The notes under the pieces were generated by a model, which made no database searches, was not told where the DNA came from, and was given only the letters and a program-made list of their open reading frames with translations. Positions 8,101 through 16,185 of a stretch of DNA of 64,000 nt are shown piece after piece; the stretch's first letter is position 1, and each line of letters opens with the position of its first letter. The position numbers were made by a program, and so were the translations under genes. This DNA comes from Plantactinospora sp039889035 (GTDB lineage: Bacteria > Actinomycetota > Actinomycetes > Mycobacteriales > Micromonosporaceae), in assembly GCA_039889035.1 (NCBI GenBank), contig JBDQQY010000016.1, forward strand, positions 132,422-196,421. The letters are read 5' to 3'.

Positions 8101-9731
8101 CATCCCGGCGGCCAGACCTGACCGGCCCGGCGCTGACGTACCCGGAACACATCCTCGACCTGCTCGAACCGCGGCTGGCCGGTGCCGGGCCGGCGGTCGT
8201 CGACCGGGACGGCGGGCTCGACTATCCGGAGCTGCGGGAGTGGTCCGACGCGGTCGCGGCGGCGCTGCGGGACCGGGGCGTACGCCGGGACGAACCGGTG
8301 CTGGTGCACGCCCGGCTGTCCCGGTGGGCGGTGGTCGGCATGCTCGGGGTGCTCCGGGCCGGCGCCCGGTACGTCGCGGTCGACGCCGCCTTTCCGCTGC
8401 AGCGGCAGCACCAGCTCGCCGAGTCCACCGGTGCCCGGGTCGCGCTGGCGCAGCCCGGCCTGCCGCCGCTGCCGGGCCGGCACGACACGCTCGTGCTGGA
8501 CGCGCTTCCCACCCCGTCCACCACCCGGGCGGCGAGGCGGGGAACGCTCGCCTACACCTGTTTCACCAGCGGCTCGACCGGGCGCCCGAAGGGGGTGACG
8601 ATCTCCGCGGCCGCGCTGGCCTACTCCACCGCCGCCCGGCTCGGCTACTACCCGGAACCGGTGACGACGTTCCTGCTCTGCTCCTCGATCTCGTTCGACA
8701 GCTCGGTCGCCGGGATCTACTGGACGCTGGCCTGCGGCGGCACCCTGGTCGTCCCCAGCGACCGCCCCACCGACCTGGTCGCGGTCGGCCGGGCCGCGAG
8801 CCGGTACGCCGCCTCGCACCTGCTGATGGTCCCGTCGCTGTACGGCGTCGCGCTGCGCGGCGGGCTCGCCCGGCAGTTCGGCTCGCTGCGTACCGCCATC
8901 GTGGCCGGGGAGTCCTGTCCGCCCGAGCTGGTCGGCCGGCACCTGGCGGCGCTGCCGCGGGTCCGCCTCTACAACGAGTACGGCCCGACCGAGTGCACGG
9001 TGTGGAGCACCGTGCACGCCTGCCGGCCGGCGGACGCACAGGGCCGGTCCGTACCGATCGGCGCCCCGATTCCGGGCACCCAGGTCTACGTCTGTGGCGA
9101 GGATGGCGGGCCGGTCCCGGCCGGCGGGATCGGTGAGTTGTGTATCGGCGGCCCCGGGCTGGCGGTCTCCCGCGATCCGGGCGGCACCGACCATGCCGAC
9201 CAAACCGACGACGGCGACCAGGCCGGTCACCGGGTTGACGGCGAGCGTGCCGGTCACCCCGACGACGGCAACCGGGACGGCCACCTCGATGACGGCGAGC
9301 GGTCGCCGTTCGGTGTCCTCGGTGGTGAGCGGGTGTACCGGACCGGTGACCTGGTGTCGGTCCGGGCCGACGGCGTGCTCGACTTCCACGGCCGGGCCGA
9401 CTTCCAACTCAAGCTCGGCGGGGTACGGGTGGAACGCGCCGAGATCGCACACGCGTTGGGTACTGCGGACGGGGTGACGGCGGCCGGGGTCGGGGTGGTC
9501 TCCGATCCGGAACCCGGCGACCGGGTCGGGCGGCACCGTCTGGTCGGCTTCGTCGTGCCGGCAGCCGACCCGCTCGACCGGCGACGGCTGCGGGAACACC
9601 TGCTCACGCTCCTGCCAGCGGCGGCGCTGCCGGCCCGGATCGAGCTGGTGGCGGCACTGCCCCGGCTGCCCAACGGCAAGATCGACAACACCGAACTCGA
9701 CCAGCGGGGGCGGGCGCTGCTGGCCGGATGA
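8097..9731 (+). CDS. Stand-alone NRPS adenylation protein
   Basis: 544 residues with the full core-motif set: A3 FTSGSTGRPKGV (156-167), A4 around FDSSV (200-204), A5 NEYGPTE (293-299), A7 YRTGD, A8 GRADFQLKLGGVRVE and A10 NGKID with the catalytic Lys. It activates an amino or aryl acid as AMP ester and loads the free carrier protein. By-eye alignment to GrsA gives pocket residues D-S-A-M-I-A-E-V-W-K. Asp at the first site suggests an alpha-amino acid, but I do not recognise the code. An insertion of four 9-residue repeats between A6 and A7 is unusual. Last gene of the operon; a strong hairpin follows. Confidence 0.92.
   Translation: MTSRRPDLTGPALTYPEHILDLLEPRLAGAGPAVVDRDGGLDYPELREWSDAVAAALRDRGVRRDEPVLVHARLSRWAVVGMLGVLRAGARYVAVDAAFPLQRQHQLAESTGARVALAQPGLPPLPGRHDTLVLDALPTPSTTRAARRGTLAYTCFTSGSTGRPKGVTISAAALAYSTAARLGYYPEPVTTFLLCSSISFDSSVAGIYWTLACGGTLVVPSDRPTDLVAVGRAASRYAASHLLMVPSLYGVALRGGLARQFGSLRTAIVAGESCPPELVGRHLAALPRVRLYNEYGPTECTVWSTVHACRPADAQGRSVPIGAPIPGTQVYVCGEDGGPVPAGGIGELCIGGPGLAVSRDPGGTDHADQTDDGDQAGHRVDGERAGHPDDGNRDGHLDDGERSPFGVLGGERVYRTGDLVSVRADGVLDFHGRADFQLKLGGVRVERAEIAHALGTADGVTAAGVGVVSDPEPGDRVGRHRLVGFVVPAADPLDRRRLREHLLTLLPAAALPARIELVAALPRLPNGKIDNTELDQRGRALLAG
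9195..9302 (+). repeat. Four 27-bp in-frame repeats inside the adenylation gene
   Basis: Codons 367-402 encode ADQTDDGDQ, AGHRVDGER, AGHPDDGNR and DGHLDDGER, a degenerate nine-residue unit [AD]-G-H-x-x-D-G-x-R. The acidic, hydrophilic loop lies between core motifs A6 and A7 and should be surface-exposed. The 27-bp period keeps the frame, so copy number could vary without breaking the enzyme. Confidence 0.85.
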
Positions 9732-9858
9732 GCGCACAGTCTCGGGACGGCCTGTGTCCCGGTGCGCCGCCGCCCGTTCGGCCAGCAGGCTCACTCGCCG
9801 TAGCCGTGCCGGTCGCGACCCAGCTCATATGCGCGTCGATTGAACTGCGAACCAGAAG

Positions 9859-9907
9859 ACGACGAAAGCCCCGGCCCATGTCACCCATGGGTCGGGGCTT
9901 TCGTCGT
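9859..9907. terminator. 22-bp-stem hairpin ending the NRPS operon
   Basis: The arm at 9859-9880 pairs with 9886-9907 over 22 positions with one G-U pair and a five-base loop. It begins 128 bases after the adenylation stop. There is no long T-tract, as is usual in high-GC actinomycetes, so it would act as a factor-assisted or L-shaped terminator. No gene is supported in the rest of 9732-10145. Confidence 0.75.
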
Positions 9908-10145
9908 TCCAGAGCCCGTCTATGGGCCGGCCCGTTGGGGCAGCTCCGTATGTGGCCTCGGCGGCATGACGGAGCGGCCGAGCGTCTTGATCGTCTACAC
10001 CCCGCATGCCCGGACAGTCGGTGCCGGAAGCGGGTCAGGTGCCAGGCTCACAGACCCCCGTTGATGGAGACGAAGCCGCTCTGGGACGATATCGAGGCGG
10101 CAGGCCCATCGTCGTATCCACGGTGTCCACCCGATTGGAGTGCTT

Positions 10146-10646
10146 ATGCCGAGGATTAGGCCCCTGTTGGTCGCAACATTGACACTGACGGCGCTGGCCG
10201 GTTGCACTCGGACCGGAGAGAAGACCTGCAATTTAATTGATACCCCGAAGGGGATCGGTATCACCATCGACGCGACGATCGCGGAGCGGGTTGACACAGC
10301 GGAGATGACCGTGTGCTGGGACGGTTCCTGCCAGACGCAACCGGTCGCTCTACGAGAGAGTTCCCGGACCGTCGACGACGGTTGCATCGAAAGCGGACCT
10401 GATACCGTCTGTGCTGCACGTGAGGAGCCCACAGGCGAGGAAGCGGGCTTTGTCCGTCTCCCCGACATGCCGCCCGGCCCCGTCGAGGTGACCGTGGCCC
10501 TAGCCGATCTGGCAGGAAGTCGGATTGTCAATGAGACGCTGACGCTCGATCCGAAGATGGTCGATTCCCCGGGGGAGTGTGGCGGAATTAGGTCGCAGGG
10601 CCAGATCACGGTCAGCGCTGACGGGAAGGTGCGCGCGGTCGGCTAG
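10146..10646 (+). CDS. Small secreted lipoprotein, atypical composition
   Basis: 166 residues from the ATG at 10146, five bases after TTGGAG; a GTG two codons earlier is less likely. The signal peptide ends LTALAGC, a clear lipobox, so the mature protein begins at that Cys. The rest is hydrophilic with several further Cys residues (VCWDGSCQ, DDGCIES, DTVCAA, GECGG) that could form disulfides outside the membrane. I do not recognise the family. The gene uses codons such as TTA, ATA-rich stretches and AAT far more than its neighbours, so it may have arrived by transfer. It stands alone, with hairpin-bearing DNA on both sides. Confidence 0.7.
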   Translation: MPRIRPLLVATLTLTALAGCTRTGEKTCNLIDTPKGIGITIDATIAERVDTAEMTVCWDGSCQTQPVALRESSRTVDDGCIESGPDTVCAAREEPTGEEAGFVRLPDMPPGPVEVTVALADLAGSRIVNETLTLDPKMVDSPGECGGIRSQGQITVSADGKVRAVG

Positions 10647-10656
10647 ATCATTGATA

Positions 10657-10736
10657 TGAATTCCGGCACTGGCAGGATGACTCAAGCGTCGAGTTCGTTG
10701 AAAAGAGCAGGGAAGTGCCCCCGACACCGGAATTCA
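10657..10736. repeat. 10-bp perfect inverted repeat bounding an 80-bp element
   Basis: TGAATTCCGG at 10657-10666 and its exact complement CCGGAATTCA at 10727-10736 bound an 80-base, relatively AT-rich segment just after the lipoprotein gene. It could be a miniature mobile element remnant or a long-looped terminator; there is no obvious target duplication. Confidence 0.5.
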
Positions 10737-10757
10737 AAAGTCAGTATTGACCATCCT

Positions 10758-11024
10758 TCAGTAAATGGGGACCAATGGGGCCTTCATCTGATCGCGCCAT
10801 CGGCGGCATTGCAATCCGTTTCGGGGGGTCCGCCAGCGCCCGCAGCTCGATCGCTGGCGTTTCCGGATGCTCTCCCGGTGCGTCTCGCGGTATACCTGTC
10901 GGGGTATACCTGCTGCCGCGCCTGGTTGCGGTCCCGGCAAGTACGCCGGTAGCCCGTCGCGCTTGGCCCGGCTCGGAACGAACGCGGTTTTCGGCTCCTC
11001 CCCGCAGCCGGGGCACGTCTTCAC
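10758..11024 (-). pseudogene. Decayed zinc-ribbon protein gene (CPGCGEE type)
   Basis: The frame from the GTG at 11024 begins KTCPGCGEEPKTAFVPSRAK, typical of small actinomycete/phage proteins with an N-terminal CxxC zinc ribbon followed by a second Cys pair in a YCRxCxxxR segment. Here the expected AYCRD part is read out of frame as AYLPG. Removing one A from the AA at 10939-10940 restores AYCRDRNQARQQ. A 14-bp duplication at 10889-10911 then restores the original frame, giving VYRETHRESIRKRQRSS. The two changes total 15 bases, so the frame is open but the zinc site is destroyed. The C-terminus looks truncated. DNA or nuclease binding is only a family-level guess. Confidence 0.6.
10889..10911. 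repeat. 14-bp tandem duplication with GGTATACC palindromes
   Basis: GGTATACCT occurs at 10889-10897 and 10903-10911, i.e. a 14-base unit duplicated in tandem. It lies inside the decayed zinc-ribbon gene and compensates the upstream one-base insertion. Each copy also holds the perfect palindrome GGTATACC. Confidence 0.75.
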
Positions 11025-11118
11025 TTCGGTGGTAGCGGTGTCCCGGTGCAGTTCACCGACTGGACGGTCCGCCCCCGGATGCGGGTGCCAGCCGGGCGCG
11101 GACCGTCCGTCATCGGCG

Positions 11119-13194
11119 TCAGCAGGTGGCGGTCAGGCCCGCCCAGTCGGCGCGGTCGTTGTAGCCGCCGTCGCCCGCGTCACCGACCACCAGGTCGAGG
11201 ACCCGCACCCCGGTCAGGTCGACCTCGACCTGGCGCGGGTCGTCCCGGGTCAGTACGCCGCTGTCGTACCGGGCCTGGCCGTCGCCGACCACCTGGAACG
11301 TCGCCGTCGCCCCGTCGGGCCCGACGTTGCGGACCGCGTCGTCCAGTCCGACCAGGACGGAGAGCCGGCTGCATCGGCCGCCGAGGTAGTAGCGGACCGT
11401 GGACGGCGAGGCGACCCCGATCCCGGTCGGGTACACCTGGCCGAGCACGCTGATCGGGGAGCCGCCCCCGACGCTGGCGTCGACCGTCGGGCTCATCCAA
11501 CCGCTGGTGGCGCTGATCCAGTCGTGGTGCGAGAGCACGACCGCGCCGTCCGGCGGCGCCGGGGCGACCGTCAGAGTGCCGACGGTCGCGTGCCGCAGCC
11601 GGCCGTGCCCGGACACCTGGTAGGAGGTGGTGGCGGTCAGGCTGGCGGCGCCGGGAGCGGCGCCGGCCGGCAGGGTCACCGTGAAGCCGAAGGTCCTGCG
11701 CTGCCCGCCGGCCAGCAGCGGTACCGTCGACTGGCCCTGCGGCCGGACCGTCCAGCCGGCGGGTGCCGCCAGGGTCACCTGCGGCACCAGTACCGGCAGC
11801 AGGCCGTCGTTGCGGACGGCGACCTCGACCCGGGCCTGGTCCCCACCGGCGGCGACCGGTGCCGACCCGTCCGGCGTGGCGACGCCGCCGACCTGGGTCA
11901 CCTGCGGCAGCCCGGCGGTGACGTGCGGTACGCCGGGCAGCCCCCGGTGCGTCCCGACCCGGAACAGCGCCGCGCCGTGCGCCGGGACCGCCGCGCTGAT
12001 CGTGCCGGCGCTCTCGGTGACCTGGTTCGTCCAGGCGTTCTCGACGGTGAACCGGTTGCCGGTCAGGCCGACCGCCTTCGCCGTGCTGGTCAGCGTCTTC
12101 GGGCTGTCGCCCCGGTTGAGCAGCACCACCGCCCGGTCACCGTCGGCGAGCCGCTTCACCCAGGTCTCCGTGCTGCCGGCCGGGCCGACCCGGACCGCCT
12201 GCACCCCGGCCGGGTCCTGGTTGATCGCCAGCACCTCCGGATCGGTGAGGATGTCGACCGAGGCTTGGCTGATCTTGCGTACGTCGCTGGCGATCACCAG
12301 CGGCGCGGCGGCCACGGTCCAGAGGGTCATCTGGGTCCGGAACTCCTCGTCGGTCATCCCGAGTTCCGGCCCGAGGTAGTCCGGGTCGTTGAAGTGCCCC
12401 GGCCCGGCGACCTCCGGGTGCCGCGCGTTCGCGTCGTAGTTGCGCAGCACGTCCTTGTACTTGACCTCGCCGACGAAGCCCACGTCGGTGTACGTCCGCC
12501 AGGACTGCGCGATCGCCGGGGCGTAGCTCCAGGAGTACGTGGACTGCTGCTCCTCCGGGTAGTTGCCCCAGTCCGGGGAGGTCACCGGGTTGCAGAGGTT
12601 GAAGATGATCGGCCGCTTGCTGGCGTTGTTCCGCAGCGCGGCGGCGAACTCGGTGAAGACGGTCTTCGGGTCCAGGTCGGCGGCGATCCCGCAGAGGTAG
12701 TCCACCTTGACCGCGTCGAACTCCCAGGCGGCGAACTGGTCCGCGTCGCGCTGGTAGTAGCCGTGGCTGCCGAGCCCGCACTTACCCGGGATGTACGGCC
12801 CGGCGTCGGTGTAGATGCCGGCCCGCAGCCCCAAGCCATGGATGTAGTCGACCAGCGGCTTGAGCCCGTTGGGGAACCGGGTCCGGTCGGCCTGGAGGTC
12901 ACCGGCCGCGGTACGCGGCTCCGGGTCCTGCCAGCCGCCGTCGAGCCAGACGATGTCGTAGCCGGCCTCGGCGAAACCCCGGTCGACCAGGGCGTCGGCG
13001 ACCTGTTTCACCGACTCCTCGGAGAACTCCCCGCCGAGCCCGTAGTAGGTGTTCCAGCCCTGGTAGGGGGTCGGGCTGAGCACCTGCTGGGTCACCGGCG
13101 GCGCGGCGACGAGCGGCTGGGCCTGGGCGGGGACGGGCGCGACCAGCAGACCGCCGGCGAGGGCGAGTACGCCGACGAGCGCATGTCGTCTCAC
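11119..13194 (-). CDS. Secreted GH27 alpha-galactosidase with NEW3 and NPCBM domains
   Basis: 691 residues from a GTG at 13194 with AAGGA upstream. A signal peptide (ALVGVLALAGGLLVAP...) is followed by a GH27 barrel: PTPYQGWNTYY, WLDGGWQD, the nucleophile Asp165 in VKVDYLCG, and the acid/base region NDPDYLG near 270. A beta-sandwich follows, then an NEW3 segment (about 455-535) and a C-terminal NPCBM carbohydrate-binding domain ending in ADWAGLTATC. It hydrolyses terminal alpha-galactosyl (or beta-arabinopyranosyl) residues outside the cell. It is the last gene of the leftward galactoside operon, 37 bases after the GH36 gene, and supplies sugars for the encoded importer. Confidence 0.92.
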   Translation of the reverse strand: MRRHALVGVLALAGGLLVAPVPAQAQPLVAAPPVTQQVLSPTPYQGWNTYYGLGGEFSEESVKQVADALVDRGFAEAGYDIVWLDGGWQDPEPRTAAGDLQADRTRFPNGLKPLVDYIHGLGLRAGIYTDAGPYIPGKCGLGSHGYYQRDADQFAAWEFDAVKVDYLCGIAADLDPKTVFTEFAAALRNNASKRPIIFNLCNPVTSPDWGNYPEEQQSTYSWSYAPAIAQSWRTYTDVGFVGEVKYKDVLRNYDANARHPEVAGPGHFNDPDYLGPELGMTDEEFRTQMTLWTVAAAPLVIASDVRKISQASVDILTDPEVLAINQDPAGVQAVRVGPAGSTETWVKRLADGDRAVVLLNRGDSPKTLTSTAKAVGLTGNRFTVENAWTNQVTESAGTISAAVPAHGAALFRVGTHRGLPGVPHVTAGLPQVTQVGGVATPDGSAPVAAGGDQARVEVAVRNDGLLPVLVPQVTLAAPAGWTVRPQGQSTVPLLAGGQRRTFGFTVTLPAGAAPGAASLTATTSYQVSGHGRLRHATVGTLTVAPAPPDGAVVLSHHDWISATSGWMSPTVDASVGGGSPISVLGQVYPTGIGVASPSTVRYYLGGRCSRLSVLVGLDDAVRNVGPDGATATFQVVGDGQARYDSGVLTRDDPRQVEVDLTGVRVLDLVVGDAGDGGYNDRADWAGLTATC

Positions 13195-13231
13195 ATCGTT
13201 TCCTTCACTGTCGGGGAACGGGGGTGGTGGG

Positions 13232-15364
13232 TCAGGCGCGCCGGAGGACGACGAGTTCCGCGTCGTGGTCGGGCGTCCACCGGACCGGCAGCCCGACGGT
13301 GGTCAGATGACTGCCGGAGTAGCGCCGTTCGTCGTGTCGGTAGGCGGCGGCCGGGTCGAGACCGGCCAGCGGGAGCCGGACCGGGCGGGACGGCAGCAGG
13401 CCGGTGCCGTCGAGCCGGCCGGTGTGCCAGGCGAGGACCACGACCGTCTGCTCGTCGGGCGCGGTGTACTGCACGGCGCAGCGGGGCTGGTCCGGGCCGC
13501 CGACCAGATGCACGGTGCCGTGCGTGACGACGTCCCGGATCTCCTTGTACCGGGCGATCCAGCCGGCCGCCTCACGGCGCTGCTCCGGCGTCCAGTGCCG
13601 GATGTCCGCGCCGATGCCGAGCACCCCGGCCATCGCCAGCACGAACCGGAAGGCCAGCGAGCGGGGGCGCGGGTCGAAGAGTCCGGGCGAGTCGGTCACC
13701 CAGGAGCTGAGCAGGTGCGGGGCATTGGCGTGCAGGAAGCCGTACTGGATGGCGAGCCGGTCCAGCGGGCCGGTGTTGTCGCTCGGCCAGAAGACGTCGG
13801 CCCGGGCCGCCATGCCGAGGTCGGTCCGCGCCCCGCCGCCGGCACAGGCTTCCAGCAGTACGTGCGGGTGGTCGCGGCGCAGCCGCTCGTAGATCCGGTG
13901 CAGGTTGGCCACGTGCGCGCCGTCGAGGTCGACCCGCCCGGCCGCACCGGCCGCCGCCGGGAGGCTTCGGCCCGCTTCGGTACGCGGCCGGTTGAAGTCC
14001 CACTTCAGATAGCCGATGTCGTACCGGCGGAGCAGCCCGTCCACGGTGGAGTGAACGAACTCGGCCACCTCGGGGCGGCCGAGGTCCAGCAGGTACTGGT
14101 TGCGGATCGGGGTCAGCGGCCGGCCCTGCACCTGGTAGACCCAGTCCGGGTGTTCGGCGTAGAGCGTCGAGCGCGGATTGACGCACTCCGGCTCCGCCCA
14201 GAGCCCGAAGTTCATCCCGAGGCCGCGGATCTCGGTGACGAAGGCGTCGAAGCCGGCCGGGAACTTCGCCGGGTCCGGGGTCCAGTCCCCCAGGCCGGCG
14301 GTGTCGTCGTCACGGCCGACGAACCAGCCGTCGTCGACCACGAAGGTCTCCACACCGAGGTCCGCGGCGATCCGGGCCAGCGCGAGCTGGTTCTCCGCGT
14401 CGACCGCGAAGTAGGTCGCCTCCCACGAGTTGTAGAGCACCGGCCGGGGCGTGAGCCGCTCCCCGGCGAGCCGGCGCTGGTAGTCGTGCCAGACCCGGGC
14501 CAGCCCGCCGAGCCCGTCCGGGCTGTAGGCCCCGGTGACCGCCGGCAGACTGATCCGCGCCCCGGCAGGCAGCTCCAGCGGCCCGTCGCCGAGGCGCCGG
14601 CCGGCGCGTACCCGGGTCAGCCCGCCGGTGTCCCGGGTCGCGGTGATCTCCCAGGAACCGGTCCAGTCCACCGCGACCGCCCAGGCGGAGCCGGCCGGCT
14701 CGGCCTGGTCCCGCACGACGAGCCACGGGACGTACGCGTGCCCCGGTACGCCCTGCGTGCTGCCGACCGTGAACTCGCCGTGCCCGAGGTCGACGTGGTC
14801 GAGCTGGAACTCCTGCGCCCACTGCCCCCACTGGTAACTCAACCGTGCCCCGTGCGGCGTGGGTACGCAGAACCCGGCGGAGCCGGCCCGGTGCAGGCGC
14901 AGCGGTTCCGGCCCGGTGTTGGTCAGCTCGACCCACCGGCGCAGCACGTCGGTGCCGTCCGGGATCTCGTAGTGCAGGGCGGCGCGCAGCCCGGTGACCG
15001 GGTCGGCGAAGGTCACCACCAGCCGGCTCGGCCCGCCGTCGGCACCGGCTCCGGTTTCGGCGCCGGTCCCGGTTTCGGCGCCGAGATAGCCGAAGCCGAC
15101 CCGACGGTCCCCGCCGGTGGTCTCCACCACCAGGTCGGCCCCGGTGAACGGCCGGGCGGCGTCGGTGGCGTACTCGATCGGCGCGGCGTCCCCGGCGGTG
15201 AGAAACGGCACCGGACCGCCGTATTCCACCGGCGACGGCCCCTCGCTCACCCCGTGCGGCCCCCACGCCACCAGTTCGAGCCAGCGCCCGTGCGCCGGCA
15301 CGGCAACCGTGTACTCGCTCCGTGCGCCGCGCAGCGTCCAACGTCGGGCTGGAACAGCGTTCAC
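13232..15364 (-). CDS. GH36 alpha-galactosidase (cytoplasmic)
   Basis: 710 residues from a GTG at 15364 that overlaps the stop of the upstream permease. There is no signal peptide. The N-terminal beta-sandwich (residues 1-310) precedes a barrel with YNSWEATYF, VVDDGWFVGRDD, the nucleophile Asp456 in LKWDFNR, CAGGGARTD and the acid/base Asp near 529 in PSDNTGPLDR, all diagnostic of GH36. It would cleave imported alpha-galactosides such as melibiose- or raffinose-type sugars to free galactose. Translational coupling to the importer supports an intracellular role complementary to the secreted GH27 enzyme. Confidence 0.93.
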   Translation of the reverse strand: MNAVPARRWTLRGARSEYTVAVPAHGRWLELVAWGPHGVSEGPSPVEYGGPVPFLTAGDAAPIEYATDAARPFTGADLVVETTGGDRRVGFGYLGAETGTGAETGAGADGGPSRLVVTFADPVTGLRAALHYEIPDGTDVLRRWVELTNTGPEPLRLHRAGSAGFCVPTPHGARLSYQWGQWAQEFQLDHVDLGHGEFTVGSTQGVPGHAYVPWLVVRDQAEPAGSAWAVAVDWTGSWEITATRDTGGLTRVRAGRRLGDGPLELPAGARISLPAVTGAYSPDGLGGLARVWHDYQRRLAGERLTPRPVLYNSWEATYFAVDAENQLALARIAADLGVETFVVDDGWFVGRDDDTAGLGDWTPDPAKFPAGFDAFVTEIRGLGMNFGLWAEPECVNPRSTLYAEHPDWVYQVQGRPLTPIRNQYLLDLGRPEVAEFVHSTVDGLLRRYDIGYLKWDFNRPRTEAGRSLPAAAGAAGRVDLDGAHVANLHRIYERLRRDHPHVLLEACAGGGARTDLGMAARADVFWPSDNTGPLDRLAIQYGFLHANAPHLLSSWVTDSPGLFDPRPRSLAFRFVLAMAGVLGIGADIRHWTPEQRREAAGWIARYKEIRDVVTHGTVHLVGGPDQPRCAVQYTAPDEQTVVVLAWHTGRLDGTGLLPSRPVRLPLAGLDPAAAYRHDERRYSGSHLTTVGLPVRWTPDHDAELVVLRRA

Positions 15365-16185
15365 TTGACGGCTCCGATCGCGAGGCCGGAGACGAAGTGC
15401 CGCTGGAAGCGGAGGAAGACCAGCACGGTCGGCACCGCCGCGATCACCGTGCCGGCGGCGATCACGTTCCACGAGGAGACGAACTGACCCTGTAGGCCCA
15501 GCAGGGCCGGGGTGACCGGCATCCGGTCGTCGGTGCGCAGCACCGTGATGGCCCAGAGCAGGTCGTTGAAGATCCAGGTGAAGGAGAGCGCGCCGAGGGC
15601 GGCCAGCGCCGGCCGGGTCAGCGGCAGGATCACCCGGGCGAAGATCTGACCCGGCCCGGCACCGTCGATCATGGCCGCCTCCTGGATCTCGCCCGGCAGG
15701 TCACGCATGAAGCCGTGCAGCACGAACGTGTAGAAGCCGAGTCCGAAGCCGACCTGGACCGCGATCAGCGCCCAGAGGGTGTCGTAGAGACCGATCAGCT
15801 CGCTGAACTTGTTCACCGGGATGAGCAGGATCTGCGGCGGCAGCAGGTTGCCGGCGAGCATCAGCAGCAGGATGGTGCGCCGGCCGGGGATCCGGAACCG
15901 GGCCAGCGCGAAGGCCGCGACCGCGGCCAGCGCCAGGCTGAGCAGTACCGACGGTACGGTCACCAGCAGGCTGTTGACCAGCGCCCGCATCTCCCCGCCG
16001 TCGGTCCACGCCTGACGGTAGGTGTCCAGGGTGAACGAGCGCGGCAGGCTGCCCACCCCGTTCGCGGCGATGTCGTCGAAGGAGCGGACCGACATGCTGA
16101 CGACCCAGAGGATCGGGCCGAGCCAGAGCAGCGCCACCAGGCTCATCCCGAGGTGGAAGCCGCCGGTCCGGAGCTTGCGGATCAT
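15361..16185 (-). CDS. Carbohydrate ABC transporter permease (MalG type)
   Basis: 274 residues, start ATG at 16185 overlapping the stop of the other permease by one base. Six hydrophobic helices and the cytoplasmic EAA loop (EAAMIDGAGPGQIF) that contacts the ATPase are visible. It forms the translocation pore with its partner. The operon has no ATPase gene, so a shared MsiK-type ATPase encoded elsewhere is expected, as is common in actinomycete sugar importers. Confidence 0.93.
   Translation of the reverse strand: MIRKLRTGGFHLGMSLVALLWLGPILWVVSMSVRSFDDIAANGVGSLPRSFTLDTYRQAWTDGGEMRALVNSLLVTVPSVLLSLALAAVAAFALARFRIPGRRTILLLMLAGNLLPPQILLIPVNKFSELIGLYDTLWALIAVQVGFGLGFYTFVLHGFMRDLPGEIQEAAMIDGAGPGQIFARVILPLTRPALAALGALSFTWIFNDLLWAITVLRTDDRMPVTPALLGLQGQFVSSWNVIAAGTVIAAVPTVLVFLRFQRHFVSGLAIGAVK

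Noticed and set aside
9859..9907. Hairpin considered as tRNA or riboregulator
   Set aside because: One long stem without cloverleaf arms; best explained as the operon terminator.
10656..10952. Plus-strand frame across the 10.7-10.9 kb region
   Set aside because: It lacks codon bias and crosses the inverted-repeat element; the minus-strand zinc-ribbon reading is coherent instead.
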